Counted from the first letter of the stretch, positions 34,119 to 44,733 are shown. The stretch is DNA of 64,000 bases from FEN-33 sp963768775 (GCA_963768775.1 CAVYIY010000005.1:1-64000); one strand, 5' to 3'. A program made the numbers and translations. The notes: generated by a model from the sequence alone, not told the origin.

Positions 34119-34892
34119 CTAACCGTCCCCTATGACTCGTGAGCCTTTGACTGCTTCGCCCTTCAGCGCCCTCTGCAATCTGCCTCTGACGCGGCCGTTG
34201 ATGACCAGGGCTTCCCTCCCCTTTGCCAGGGCCAAGATGCTCCCGATCTTGCCGTATATGCTTCCGGTGACGTCGGCGCAGCGCTCGCTCCTTGGCAACC
34301 TAGATAGTACGGAGCGGTCCACTTCCTCGATCAAACGTGCCTTCCGGTCCAGATGCGGGTCGGAGCTGAAGATGCCGTCGACATCGGTGCAGAAGATGAT
34401 CCTCTCTGCCTCGAATTCGTCCGCGAGCCAGGCCATCAATTGGTCGCCGGAGCAGATGCCGAAGCCCTTCTTCCGGTCCAGGACCACATCACCGAACGTC
34501 ACCGGGACGATGCCGAGGTCCAGGTAGCGGTGCATGAACTCCATGTCGAAGCTGACCAGCTCCCCGTCCTCCATCAGGCAGCAGGCGCTGGGCGGGATAG
34601 AAACGCAATTAAGGCCGGCCGATTGAAGCGCTGCGATGGTGCGCAGGTTCAGGTCCCGCACGTCCATCGAGACTTGGGCTAGCCCTTTGATCTGGCTTTG
34701 ATCGCGAAAGCCTTCATTCAAATAGTATTTCTTCGCGAGCACATGGCCGAACGAGCCCGCTCCGTGAACGATCATCACTGGCATCTTGGAGCGGACGATC
34801 TCCTTTGCCAGGCGGATGACGTTGGCCTGGTCGAAGGTGCGGTACCGTCCCTTGTCAGTGATGACGCTTCCGCCCAATTTCACCAAAATCAT
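34119..34892 (-). CDS. Isopentenyl phosphate kinase
   Basis: Phosphorylates isopentenyl monophosphate to IPP in the archaeal mevalonate pathway variant. 257 residues of the amino acid kinase fold. It has MILVKLGGSVITDKG with the catalytic Lys at the N-terminus, MIVHGAGSFGHVLAKKY with the family-specific His, GICSGDQLMAWLA, and IFCTDVDGIFSSDP nucleotide binding. The ATG at 34892 is chosen because family members begin at this MILVKLGG block; a longer open frame extends to 35006. It is the first gene of the isoprenoid operon. Confidence 0.92.
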   Translation of the reverse strand: MILVKLGGSVITDKGRYRTFDQANVIRLAKEIVRSKMPVMIVHGAGSFGHVLAKKYYLNEGFRDQSQIKGLAQVSMDVRDLNLRTIAALQSAGLNCVSIPPSACCLMEDGELVSFDMEFMHRYLDLGIVPVTFGDVVLDRKKGFGICSGDQLMAWLADEFEAERIIFCTDVDGIFSSDPHLDRKARLIEEVDRSVLSRLPRSERCADVTGSIYGKIGSILALAKGREALVINGRVRGRLQRALKGEAVKGSRVIGDG

Positions 34893-34936
34893 GGGCACCG
34901 GTTCAGCATATGCCAGACGATATAAAAGACTCTTGG

Positions 34937-35881
34937 TCAGTCGCGGGCGAGCGGGGCGCCGCATTTCGGGCAGCTGGCCGCGTCCTCGGAGACCGCCTCG
35001 CCGCATTTCGGGCAGGAGTAGGCGTTCTTCGCCTGGTTACCGCACTTGCGGCAGAAGATGTCATCCTCGGCCAGCTTCTCGCCGCAGGCGGAGCATTTCG
35101 GGCTGCGGTCCACCTTCAGGCCGCACTTGCGGCAATAGACGTCCCCCTCGGTCAGGCTGGCTCCGCAGCGCACGCAGCTCTTGGACGGTTCCCGCAGCGA
35201 CTTCGGCGGGGGCGGCAGCCGCTCTACCTGTGAATCCTTCGCTATCGGCTTCGATTCGATCGGTCCGATCGAGTCAGCGCCGCCGTCGAGGGCACGCTTG
35301 GCGCGTAGCGCAAGCCTCAGCGCGCCTGTATAATCTTCCTTCTGGAACATCTCGTCCGCCTGCTTCAGGTTGTCCTCCGCCGCCGCGTTCTTCCCTTTGG
35401 CGCCGGACTGCTCCAATATGTCGCGCACCGAGCAGATCATGAACTTCGATTCCAGGTAGTTCTTGGGCAACTTCCTCGCCTCTTGGAAAGGCACCTCGCA
35501 CTTCTCCTCGCCGCCCTTGGTGCCAACCTTGGCGACGATCGAGGCAACTGGATCGGCGCCCTCCTCCTTGGCGCTCTTCAGCAGCTCCTTGGCCTTGTTG
35601 ATCGATTCCGTGGCATAAAGGTGGTTCCCTCTCTGGAACGCTGCCTCCGCCTCGATGATGAGGAGGTTCGCTTCCTTCGAGACCCTTCCCCGCGACTTCA
35701 AGGCCTCGGCCACAGCCTTGGTGGTCACGATGGAATTGTACGCTTCGTCCTGCAGTATCCTCGTGTCAACCCGCGTCTTCCTCTTGCTCCGAAAGTAACG
35801 CAATTCTAAGAATACGACTATCGCCAGAATCACACTGAGGACGGCTAGTATTATCAGGTCGACATCAGACAGCCCGACCAC
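34937..35881 (-). CDS. Membrane-anchored protein with C-terminal zinc ribbons
   Basis: 314 residues. One N-terminal membrane helix (about residues 8-28) is followed by a basic stretch, two ~80-residue helical blocks resembling TPR-like or coiled pairs (AFQRGNHLYATESINKAKEL and EMFQKEDYTGALRLALRAKR), and a proline linker. Three zinc-ribbon modules follow: CVRCG...CRKCG, CSACG...CRKCG and CPKCG...CPKCG. All pairs are CxxC. The layout suggests a membrane-tethered adaptor facing the cytoplasm. It is upstream of the isoprenoid operon on the same strand; functional linkage is not clear. Confidence 0.75.
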   Translation of the reverse strand: MVGLSDVDLIILAVLSVILAIVVFLELRYFRSKRKTRVDTRILQDEAYNSIVTTKAVAEALKSRGRVSKEANLLIIEAEAAFQRGNHLYATESINKAKELLKSAKEEGADPVASIVAKVGTKGGEEKCEVPFQEARKLPKNYLESKFMICSVRDILEQSGAKGKNAAAEDNLKQADEMFQKEDYTGALRLALRAKRALDGGADSIGPIESKPIAKDSQVERLPPPPKSLREPSKSCVRCGASLTEGDVYCRKCGLKVDRSPKCSACGEKLAEDDIFCRKCGNQAKNAYSCPKCGEAVSEDAASCPKCGAPLARD

Positions 35882-36133
35882 CTACGCTCCAGTCTTCCAA
35901 CACCTAGCTTTAGTCAGGCTAAATAAGCTTTGTGTCTACAGGTCAAATTGGAAAACGGAAAATGACGATTCCGATTGCCTTGCATCTAGCCTGTGGAGGC
36001 GGGGGGGCCGAAGCAGTCGGGAGACCATGAAATTCCTTCGCCCACAGTATGGCCATGGACACCAGGCGAACAATCCGAATCTAAGGAGATCCAATCAAAC
36101 CCTTTATCATACCAAACGGCCTCGGTTGAAACG

Positions 36134-37877
36134 ATGATTTCTCGCAGGCAGATGAAGACCGAGGGCCGCGCTTCCGCCGTCACCCCGGCAAGTTCCAAGC
36201 TGAGGGAGTCAGGCATTGAAGCGGTGGGGAAGGTCCCTTGGGGCACCCACTTCTGCCAATTCTATCAAGGAAGTCAGGACCTGGTCGACGTCCTTGTTCC
36301 CTATTTCAAGGTGGGGCTCCAGAGCAACGAGTTCTGCATGTGGGTGACCTCTGCTCCTTTGGAGGTCGAAGCAGCGAAAGCGGCGCTGAAAGGGGCGATG
36401 CCCGACCTGGGCGAGTACATCAGGAAGGGGCAGATCGAGATCCTGGACTACAAGGATTGGTACATTCGGTCTGGCAAGTTCAATTCGAAAGAGGTCTTGG
36501 CAGGCTGGGTGACGAAGCTCGAGGAAGCACGCAAGAAAGGGTTCGAAGGCCTTCGCCTGACCGGTAACACCCATTGGCTCGAGGACTCCACCTGGAGCGA
36601 TTTCGAGCAGTACGAGGCGGCGGTGAACGCCGTCATCGGCAACCACCGGATGATCGCCATGTGCTCCTATGCGCTCGAGAAGTGCGGAGCACGGGAGATC
36701 ATCGACGTCGTCGCCAACCATCAGTTCGCTCTGATAAGACGTCACGGCGGCTGGAACCTGATCGAAAGCTCGCATCACAAGTTGACGGAAGATGCGCTAA
36801 GGGCCAGCGAGGCGAGGTTCAGGTCGCTCTTCGATTCATCGAATGAGGGGATCGCGGTCCAGGAGATGGTCCTTGATGAGGCGGGGAGGGAAGTGGACTA
36901 CCGCATCCTCAATGTCAACAACGCGTTTGAGACGATCCTGGGCATCCCCCGGAAGAAGGCCATCGGAAAGCTCGGCTCCAAGCTCTACGGCGTTGAAGAA
37001 GCACCATATCTGGACGTCTATGCCAGAGTTGCCAGGACCGGAAAGGCGACCTCGTTCGCGGCCTATTTCGAGCCGATGAACAAGCACTTCCTCATCTCCG
37101 TGTTCTCGCCCGAGATCGGCAAGTTCGCCACCATATTCTCGGATATCAGCCAGCAGAAGATCCTGGAAGCACAGGCGAAGGAGAGGGCGGAGGACCTCGC
37201 CCGTTCGAACGCCGAGCTGCAGCAGTTCGCCTACGTCGCCTCGCATGATCTGCAGGAGCCGCTCAGAGCGATCGTCAACAGCCTGAGCCTCCTCGAGCGC
37301 CACAACAAGGGCAAGCTGGATGAAAAGGACCAGCTGTACATGACGATGGCCGTGGATGGAGGTCAGCGGATGAGGAGGCTCATCGACGACCTGCTGCAAT
37401 ACTCCCGCGTGGAAACGCAAGGAAAACCGTTCGAGAAGTTCTGGATGGAGGACGTGGTCAAGAAGACGGTCGAGGTCTTCAAGGACACTATCCAGGAGAC
37501 TCGATGCCAAGGTGACCTGGAAGGACCTCCCGAAGGTCCACGCCGACGAAACGCAGATGCTCCAGCTGATGCAGAACCTCATCGGCAATGCCCTGAAGTT
37601 CCACAGCGCGAGCAAGCCTGAGATCAGTATCTCGGCTCGCAAGCAGAACGGTGAGCAGTTGTTCCTCGTCCATGACAATGGCATAGGGCTCAAGATGCAG
37701 TATGCGGAAGAGATCTTCCAGATGTTCAAGCGCCTTCAGGGGAGCGGCGACTATCCTGGCACGGGGATGGGGCTAGCAATAGCCAAGAAGATTGTGGAGC
37801 GTCATGGGGGAAGGATCTGGGTGGAATCCGAAGAAGGTAAGGGGGCAACTTTCTTCTTTACGATCCCTGAGAATTGA
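36134..37877 (+). CDS. MEDS-PAS sensor histidine kinase, one frameshift
   Basis: Cytoplasmic two-component sensor. Domains in order: MEDS sensory domain (THFCQFYQGSQDLVDVLVPY to about residue 200), a PAS domain (ASEARFRSLFDSSNEGIAV), and the HisKA dimerisation domain with phospho-His in YVASHDLQEPLRAI. The HATPase domain (LMQNLIGNALKFH N-box, DNGIGL, GTGMGLAIAKKI G2 box) follows, ending FFFTIPEN. A slip near 37503 separates HisKA from HATPase; both frames are clean, so an error is likely. The ATG at 36134 is chosen as near the MEDS start; the open frame extends to 35993. MEDS domains in methanogens and methylotrophs are proposed to sense small hydrocarbon derivatives. Confidence 0.85.
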
Positions 37878-38227
37878 ATCGGCGGGGGATATCTACGAGA
37901 GCCGGCTTTCAAATGTCACAAGTCGATGCATCATCCAAATCCGAGGATGGGTTCCTCTTGTTGAGGGTGATAGGAAAAGTAAGAATGGCTGACAGCGTTC
38001 CGAGCTTCCCGTGGGCTCGCGCACCACAGTACAACGGGGCACGCAGGCGGGCTTAACTGCTGGGTTCGGATGAGACCAGGTGTATCCCCGCCGCTATGGC
38101 CGTCACACCATTCTTGAATCCTCGAAAGTAAATGTCCTATTTATAGATTCTTGCAACGGCGCCATCCGTTTCTGCTTTCATGTTTTGTTGATTCGCATCG
38201 GAGCCATGAATGTCCCGGTCAAAAGCG
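37878..38227. other. Gap after histidine kinase
   Basis: No gene is supported. Short plus frames continue after the kinase stop without motifs, and there is no RNA-like structure evident. Confidence 0.5.
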
Positions 38228-38710
38228 TCAGATGATGACCGATTCCGTCTCCCCGACAAGCTCGGCATCCTTGGAGAGGAGGGCGAACTCCTTAGTGTTG
38301 AAGGCCTCCGGATCGAGGGTGATGATCAGCATGCCGCGGTTGACGGCGACGGACTCGTAGAGGTAGCTCATGAGCCTCAGCACCTTGGAGAAATCGTTCT
38401 GGAGCATGAGGTACTCGACCCCCTCGAGGATCACCGCCGCCTCACCTTTCTCGTATGCGCGGATCAAGGTGTCCGTGAGGATCCCGATGTTCTGCGGGTT
38501 GATGTTCCTCGGCCCGGCCGAACTCGAAAGCCAAAATACGTTGCTGGGCGGTATCTGGAAATCCTCCTTCAGGCGGTCCGGGTGCAATCTTGTGACCACC
38601 AAGACCTCCTTGTCCTTAGACTTCAGTAGGTTAAAGAGTCTCAAGGCCCGGTCCGCTTTCTTGTCTTGGAATATGTAGAGCGAACCGGTTTTCAGCTCGA
38701 TTTGTGCCAA
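38228..38710 (-). CDS. DUF835 family protein
   Basis: 160 residues. KTGSLYIFQDKKADRALRLF opens the domain, VLVVTRLHPDRLKEDF and VFWLSSSAGPRNINPQNIGIL form the central strands, and AAVILEGVEYLMLQNDFSKV is the conserved late block. DUF835 domains are common in Thermoplasmata and methanogens, often fused to sensor kinases, and may be RecA/KaiC-like signalling domains. Here it stands alone next to a histidine kinase gene, so a signalling partnership is plausible but unproven. Confidence 0.8.
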   Translation of the reverse strand: MAQIELKTGSLYIFQDKKADRALRLFNLLKSKDKEVLVVTRLHPDRLKEDFQIPPSNVFWLSSSAGPRNINPQNIGILTDTLIRAYEKGEAAVILEGVEYLMLQNDFSKVLRLMSYLYESVAVNRGMLIITLDPEAFNTKEFALLSKDAELVGETESVII

Positions 38711-38788
38711 AGCACGCCCTTCCTAAGCGTCCAGGCATTATCCTTCTAGATAATCAAACTAATCACTAGCATTCGGGTAAATACAACT

Positions 38789-39526
38789 TCACAGGTAGAA
38801 GAACGATACGATCAGTAGCGACCCGAGCGCTCCGAACGCCATCGACAGGATGTTGGTGCTCAACTTGCTGGTGATGCCCCTCCGCTCCAGAGTCGCACCG
38901 ATCAAGCTGTCTATGTTGCAGCCGAGGAAGCCCATCAGGACGGGGATGATCAGCCTGGCGTCTATGATTCCCCAGGGGAACAGCAGCAACCAGCCGAGGA
39001 TGGAGGCGAACGCTGCCCCGATGAATGCCCAAACGGTCCCGTAGGCGGAGACCCCACCATCGGTGCCGACGGGGACGCGCTTCATGTTCGTGATCAGGAA
39101 CGTCCTGTTGCTGAGCACGCCCAGTTCGCTCGCTATCGTGTCCGAAGCGGCGACGCTCACCGCCGTCAGATAGATGAGATTGGCGGCCGGGCTTTCCTGC
39201 TGTCCGAGCAACCAGGCTCCCACCGCGATCGAGACGGGGATCAGGCTGTTCGCCAACACGTTCTTCCAGGTGCGCTCGCCCTTCTTGCCTTCCTGCACCC
39301 CTTTCCTCTTCTTCAGCTCGAATTTGAATTTGGTGACCAGGAATCCGCTCAAGGCGAATGCGATGAGGATGATGAGCCAGCCTATCGAGCCGAAGTACCC
39401 GATGATCACGCCAATCACGAAGGACGCCAGACTGCCGCTAACCGTGAGCAGGCGAAGCCGGTAGGAGATAAAGGACAGGACTGCGCACAGCAACAGGATT
39501 ATGCCCAGGTCGAGATAGGAATGCAT
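38789..39526 (-). CDS. DUF92 family integral membrane protein
   Basis: 245 residues, about six hydrophobic helices. Characteristic blocks are SFISYRLRLLTVSGSLASFV, ASDTIASELGVLS and GTDGGVSAYGTVWAFIGA, which belong to the TIGR00297/DUF92 family (VTE6-like; plant members are phytyl-phosphate kinases). In archaea a role in polyprenol or isoprenoid phosphorylation has been suggested by homology only. ATG start at 39526. The frame is intact. Confidence 0.8.
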   Translation of the reverse strand: MHSYLDLGIILLLCAVLSFISYRLRLLTVSGSLASFVIGVIIGYFGSIGWLIILIAFALSGFLVTKFKFELKKRKGVQEGKKGERTWKNVLANSLIPVSIAVGAWLLGQQESPAANLIYLTAVSVAASDTIASELGVLSNRTFLITNMKRVPVGTDGGVSAYGTVWAFIGAAFASILGWLLLFPWGIIDARLIIPVLMGFLGCNIDSLIGATLERRGITSKLSTNILSMAFGALGSLLIVSFFYL

Positions 39527-39628
39527 TTGGGGCGGCTAGAATTGAGCGAGCATAAATAATATTGCCGCGGGGATGCAACTCTTGCATTCTTGCGATTCGG
39601 TTCTTCTCGAAATGGGAATCTGGTCGGT

Positions 39629-42600
39629 CTAATTCCCCTCTCCCTTGCCTTCCTTCGTATCCTCGGCGACAGCTTCAATCTCCTCCAATGCGGACGAGGA
39701 GAGCTCGGCGCCGCATGAGGGGCATCTTGCCGCATTCGGCATGATCTCGTTACCGCACATCGGGCATTCATTAGGCTCGACCGCCTTCTCCCTCTTCAGG
39801 GAAGACAGTGCCAGGGGAATGGGAGACTTGAAGAGCTTCTCCGTCTGGTCCTTGACGCCCCTGACCTTCTCCAGGTCGCCGTCCCACTGATTGAGGGCCT
39901 CGCCGTACTCCCGATGGATGTTCTCGATGACCGATTGCATCCGCTGCGGTACGTTGCCGGCGCGGTGGGAATGCAGCACTACCGCGAGATAGAACGAATC
40001 CCCCCGCTCAACTAGGATCTTCTTCTCCCCGAAGTCGAGGCGTTGCAGGTGCGTCGAACTCTCGTCCTTGAAGGAGTCCTTGACGAAGCCTTGGATGGCG
40101 ACCAGCATCGAGCTCAGTATCTCGTCGTCCATGCCCGGCTTCAGTCTCCTGGTCTGGTGCGCCATCAGCCGGCCGTCATTGTAGATGATGAACACCTCTT
40201 CCACAGGGACGAGGGCATTGCGCATGAACAGGAACAACACCAAGATCACTGTCAGGGCTCCCAGTAGCAAGAAAATAAATTCGGAAGCGGAAGCAGGTTG
40301 GTCCGAGATGGTGATGACAATCTTGCCAGTCGTGACGGAGTTGGACAGCGTGTCGATAGCCGTGATCCAATAGGTGATGGTGCCGGTGTGGTTGAGCGCG
40401 GGCAGTTGGACCCTATACTCATCGGCGGACCCAGTGGGGGTCATTCTCAACTGGTTTGTGCTACCGTTGCCGACTTGGTAGCTAAGATCAACTCTCAGCA
40501 CTCCCACGGAATCTGTCACCGTAGCAGAAACCTCTATCACATGGCCGACAAAGAAGGTTGATGTCCCAGAGCCGATAATCACGTCAGGAGGAGATTGATG
40601 TATCATCACCTGTCGCTGATAGGCATCAATCTGGCCAGAATCGTCCCTTACCCTCAACGCCACCGTGTGCATTCCATCCTGGGTGAAATTGTAATCGAAT
40701 ATGCGCGTCTCGTTCCAGGCAGTATAACCGTTGCCATCGTCGAAGTTCCAGCTGAATTGCAGACCGGCGATGTCGCTAGGGTTGTCGCTCGATCCCGAGG
40801 CATCGAACTGGACTATGCCACCGGTGACATTATGAAAGTTGAAGAAGGCGGTCGGGGGAGGATCGTAAACTGTGATAGCCAGGAGCTGCGCGGACGACGC
40901 TTGCGTGAAGCCGTCAATATCGAAGACGCGCACGCACACGAGGTATACGCCATTCCGTGCATAGGCGAAGCTGGTGTGGTTGACGGTGGTGATAATGGGT
41001 GCTGTGGTAAATGTGCCATTGAAGTTCATGTCCCACGCATATTCTGGCAAAAGAGGATCAAAAGCCGGTTCAGCCAAAACCTCCACAGAAATGGTCTGGT
41101 CCTCCGCGTACGACGCCTTGTTGTCTACTGTCTTGACGAGGATAATTGTCGGGCTGGTATCGGCAACAAAGACCCATCGTTGGATTGTATTGTTTGAGCC
41201 ATCCAATTCTACCACCGTAAGGCTGACGTTGTACGTGCCGTTGGATCCATACGTCACGGGTGGGGGCTTCGCCAGACTCGATTCCTGTCCGTCGCCGAAA
41301 TGCCACGACCAAGAAACGATTTTATTGAAAGTGAAGCTAGTGTCGTTGAACTGAATGGGCTGGCCTTCGATTGGAGATCGTGGGGAGTATGTAAAATTGG
41401 CAATTGGATTCACGTTTCGGACGAATACGTTCGCGGTCCATATCGAGATGCTGCCATCATTGTCGGTGATCGTCAACGTCACCTGGAACGTTTCGGAGCG
41501 GTTATATGTATGATAGGTATCCGAGAGGTCCGTCTTGTTTTCGTAACTGCTATCCCCGAAGGTCCAGTTACTATAAACGATTGGGTCGTATGGCGTTGTT
41601 GATGTGTTATTGAATAGGGTCGGGGATCCCTCCACGGCATCGGAGAATGTGAAGTTCGCTATTGGAGTGGTATCATTGACTACTACAATTTTGGTCGTCG
41701 AGTTGGCGGTTCCATCTGAATCGGTTACAGTCAAGTGGACCATGAATGCATCATCATATGTGAAGGTATGTTGCGGGTTCCGCAACGTTGAAGAGCCACC
41801 ATCCCCAAAGTCCCAGAACCAGAAGGTGATCGGGTCATAACCGCGAACGCTGGTGTCATTGAACAAAATAGGCTCTCCTTCATATGGATTTGACGGGTTC
41901 CAGGTGAAGTTGGCGATTGGATAGCTTTCCTTTATGTTGATCGTGATGTTGTCCCAGCCCTGGAGTCCCCCTCGGTCAGTAACTCGGAGGGTTACCATGA
42001 AGCTGCCGTTATGCGTGAAAGTGAAATTGACGGTGATGCCATCTCTATACCCCTCTCCGGCAAAGGTCCAGTTGTAAGCCAGATAGGGTTGGTCAGAGTA
42101 TGAATCGGTGGACAGAGCTCCGGAGAATGTCAATGGCCTGCCTTCATATTCTTCGGTTTTCGAGGCGCTTGCCACTGCCTTAGGTGACAGATTGTTCTGG
42201 AACCAGACGCTCAATGAGAACGAGGTCGGTGAGGCAGACAAGACATCGGGGCGGAGATCGCCGTTGATATCTGCTACCGCGATGTCGCTCGCCACACCTC
42301 CGCTCGTCCAGTTGAAGCAGTTCTTGAAAGTCGAGTCTCCAGTTCTGAGGAAAACTGCGATAATCGGGGTAATGTTGTAGGACACCGCGAGGTCGTCCAT
42401 TCCGTCATCATTCAGATCTCCCGCCGCTAGGCCGGTCGCTTTCTCCTTAATGGGAAGTACCGCAGGATCACTAAGGTCGATGGTGAAACCGTAGCTTGGT
42501 TGCACAAATACGAATACCTGGTTCGAATCGTCCAGGACAGCAATATCCTTCTGTGGACTGCCTCCGAAGTTGCCTATGACCATGTGCTTCATTGAGGAAC

Positions 42601-44503
42601 CCGAACGGGTCAAATTCGCCGTTGGGATAGACGGATAATAATTGCCAACCGTACCGGATGCGTATCTTGAGAATATCTCCACGCTGGAGCTGCCGGAATT
42701 GAGCGCGGCGATATCGGCAGGGATTCCAGACGCGCTGAAATCCGCCGTGACTATGTTTGCTATCCTTCCCGGGATCGATCCACCTAGAGTCTCGTTCTTG
42801 GTGGAATCAAAGATGCTTGCAGATTCGGTGTTGTAGAGGACCATCAGGCCGTTGCTCGAGCCTATTACGAGGTCGTCAAAGCTATCGTTCCTGACGCTGA
42901 CCTTCGAAAGTGCCGAAGCGTCGGAGAACGGTATCGAGACATTTAGCCTAGGCTGGGTGCCTGAGTTGAACTGTTCGTCAAGGTATATGCTGACTGTTTT
43001 GGATCCTTGGTTTAGCACGGCGAGGTCATCTGAGAAATCGCCATCAAAGTGCCCGAAAACAACTGCAACTGGGTTTGCCTGGACTGGGAGAATCCGCTTT
43101 GTCCCTGTGCGCTGGTTGAACAAAAGGATTGCATTTTCGCTCGGAGCGGTCGTTGCCATCAACCCACTTCCATCGGCGAGCTTTCCGCATGCCACCTTTT
43201 GGGGTTCAGCCGGGGAGACAAAGAGGTTCTGGTTAGCATTGCCCCTTAGCTTGTTGCTGATAGGGAAGAACTCGATTGTTGAATTATCTACCCCGTTACC
43301 GGCACATAGAACTAATAATTGCTCTTTGCCGACTACTGAGCGATCTACGATGCACTGAAGAGGGTTTTCTTGGACTGGGAAAGTGATGTTAGGTGCGTCT
43401 CCGTACCATCCGGTGTTCGCGTTCTTGAAGGAAGCCGAGCAATTAGCGGTCGTCTCTGATAGGTAGACAGCATCGACTCGGCCATCTCCGGAAACTTCCC
43501 CGAAGGTGACGCTTGAAAGCCCATCGGCTGTTTTAATTAGATGCGGGTTCGTCTCGAAAACGCCTCTATTGTTAAAGTATGCATATATCTGCGAATTCGC
43601 AGAGTTGGCGAAGATGAGGTCATCCCGGCCGTCCGAGTTGACATCATACAGTCCGACATCCGATGCGGCCCCAGATATTGGTTTTAGAATCTGGGGATTC
43701 CATGCTCCCGTTGAGTTGTGTGTGAAAATTGCCACATCAGGTCCGTTTCTTTGGCCGACTACCAGATCCGTCCAGCCGTCAGAATCGATGTCTGATGCGG
43801 CCAGGTATTGACTTCTAGTCAACCCACTGATGGAGAGATAGGTACGATATGGGGAGATCGGGAGGCTGTAGGGCTGGCTCCAGATATCGACCTCGTTTTC
43901 TTCGCTAACGACTGCTACCGATAGGAGCGTCTTATTGGTGAAATGACCAATGCTTATCTCGTGGGGGATTTGCCCCCGGAGATTCAAATTAATTGAGTTT
44001 AAAGTGCTGAATATGTGGCCACTGCTCTGGCAGAAAATGGCGACCATGGAATTGCCCATGGTATCGTTGCAGCTGACAACAATATCGTTCAGTCCGTCAT
44101 TGTTCAGATCGCCGATGGCGACATGCTGAAAGTCTTTCAGACTTGAGTTCACAAGTCTCTGAGGATTGGACGAAAAGGCGCCATCGGATAGTCGGTCGTA
44201 GACGAGCAATACGTTGCTCCCTGCTATGACCGCCAGGTCTTTCAAACCATCCCCATCTAGGTCTCCGATTGCGAAATCTCTACAGCCAGGGTCGGTCTTC
44301 ATAGCTGAGGAATACTCATTGAAGCAAACGCCAGGTTGGAACAGGGCCGAAGAGTTGTATTGAGTCGCGTCGAGTGCTCGGATAGGACTCTCAGATATTG
44401 CTGTTGAGGCTGTCACTGGCATGCTAATTAAGAAACACGGGGACATGAAGGCAATCGCTAGGAGTATGATTCCCACTCTGCTAAAATCCCCCATCGCTCC
44501 CAT
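39629..44503 (-). CDS. Giant receptor-like protein: FG-GAP propeller, PKD repeats, TM helix, cytoplasmic zinc ribbon
   Basis: 1624 residues. A signal peptide (GIILLAIAFMSPCFLISMPV) precedes ~12 FG-GAP/VCBS-type repeats with Ca-loop motifs such as GDLDGDGLKDLAV, GDLNNDGLNDIVV and SDIDSDGWTDLVV. Several PKD domains follow (WDFGDGGSSTLRNPQHTF and ISWSWHFGDGQ-like motifs). One membrane helix (FIFLLLGALTVILVLFLFM) comes next, then a ~190-residue cytoplasmic part with EVFIIYNDGRLMAHQTRR and a CPMCG...CPSCG zinc ribbon. The ATG at 44503 is chosen over 44542, because a TATA box (44531-44541) covers the upstream ATG and would give a near-leaderless mRNA here. Probably a surface sensor or adhesin; ligands unknown. 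Confidence 0.85.
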   Translation of the reverse strand: MGAMGDFSRVGIILLAIAFMSPCFLISMPVTASTAISESPIRALDATQYNSSALFQPGVCFNEYSSAMKTDPGCRDFAIGDLDGDGLKDLAVIAGSNVLLVYDRLSDGAFSSNPQRLVNSSLKDFQHVAIGDLNNDGLNDIVVSCNDTMGNSMVAIFCQSSGHIFSTLNSINLNLRGQIPHEISIGHFTNKTLLSVAVVSEENEVDIWSQPYSLPISPYRTYLSISGLTRSQYLAASDIDSDGWTDLVVGQRNGPDVAIFTHNSTGAWNPQILKPISGAASDVGLYDVNSDGRDDLIFANSANSQIYAYFNNRGVFETNPHLIKTADGLSSVTFGEVSGDGRVDAVYLSETTANCSASFKNANTGWYGDAPNITFPVQENPLQCIVDRSVVGKEQLLVLCAGNGVDNSTIEFFPISNKLRGNANQNLFVSPAEPQKVACGKLADGSGLMATTAPSENAILLFNQRTGTKRILPVQANPVAVVFGHFDGDFSDDLAVLNQGSKTVSIYLDEQFNSGTQPRLNVSIPFSDASALSKVSVRNDSFDDLVIGSSNGLMVLYNTESASIFDSTKNETLGGSIPGRIANIVTADFSASGIPADIAALNSGSSSVEIFSRYASGTVGNYYPSIPTANLTRSGSSMKHMVIGNFGGSPQKDIAVLDDSNQVFVFVQPSYGFTIDLSDPAVLPIKEKATGLAAGDLNDDGMDDLAVSYNITPIIAVFLRTGDSTFKNCFNWTSGGVASDIAVADINGDLRPDVLSASPTSFSLSVWFQNNLSPKAVASASKTEEYEGRPLTFSGALSTDSYSDQPYLAYNWTFAGEGYRDGITVNFTFTHNGSFMVTLRVTDRGGLQGWDNITINIKESYPIANFTWNPSNPYEGEPILFNDTSVRGYDPITFWFWDFGDGGSSTLRNPQHTFTYDDAFMVHLTVTDSDGTANSTTKIVVVNDTTPIANFTFSDAVEGSPTLFNNTSTTPYDPIVYSNWTFGDSSYENKTDLSDTYHTYNRSETFQVTLTITDNDGSISIWTANVFVRNVNPIANFTYSPRSPIEGQPIQFNDTSFTFNKIVSWSWHFGDGQESSLAKPPPVTYGSNGTYNVSLTVVELDGSNNTIQRWVFVADTSPTIILVKTVDNKASYAEDQTISVEVLAEPAFDPLLPEYAWDMNFNGTFTTAPIITTVNHTSFAYARNGVYLVCVRVFDIDGFTQASSAQLLAITVYDPPPTAFFNFHNVTGGIVQFDASGSSDNPSDIAGLQFSWNFDDGNGYTAWNETRIFDYNFTQDGMHTVALRVRDDSGQIDAYQRQVMIHQSPPDVIIGSGTSTFFVGHVIEVSATVTDSVGVLRVDLSYQVGNGSTNQLRMTPTGSADEYRVQLPALNHTGTITYWITAIDTLSNSVTTGKIVITISDQPASASEFIFLLLGALTVILVLFLFMRNALVPVEEVFIIYNDGRLMAHQTRRLKPGMDDEILSSMLVAIQGFVKDSFKDESSTHLQRLDFGEKKILVERGDSFYLAVVLHSHRAGNVPQRMQSVIENIHREYGEALNQWDGDLEKVRGVKDQTEKLFKSPIPLALSSLKREKAVEPNECPMCGNEIMPNAARCPSCGAELSSSALEEIEAVAEDTKEGKGEGN

Positions 44504-44524
44504 CCCGCAACTCAATGAATCAGC

Positions 44525-44545
44525 ATGCGATAATATAAACATTTG
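44525..44545 (-). promoter_or_regulatory. TATA promoter of the giant FG-GAP gene
   Basis: Minus strand TTTATATTA around 44533-44541 lies about 30 nt before the ATG at 44503, matching archaeal TATA spacing for a leaderless or short-leader transcript. The same bases would be the first codons of the longer reading frame starting at 44542, which argues against that start. Confidence 0.6.
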
Positions 44546-44698
44546 TTGTATCTGGCCAATCGATCAGAAGCACGAAAGCAAGAACTATCCCCCATTGCCA
44601 GATGATTCAACTATCTCCGCGATCGCGTGAAATTGGTCAAGAAATGTTCGAATTAGAATTATCACTGGAAAGAATCAGCGGTGATTCTCCAACAACAT

Positions 44699-44713
44699 AG
44701 AGTATATAACTCT
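44699..44713 (+). promoter_or_regulatory. TATA promoter of the winged-helix gene
   Basis: GAGTATATAACTC, a small palindrome with a TATA core, lies about 22-34 nt before the ATG at 44734. This predicts transcription starting at or next to the start codon (leaderless). Confidence 0.65.
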
Positions 44714-44733
44714 ACATTGCATGGATTCCCTCA

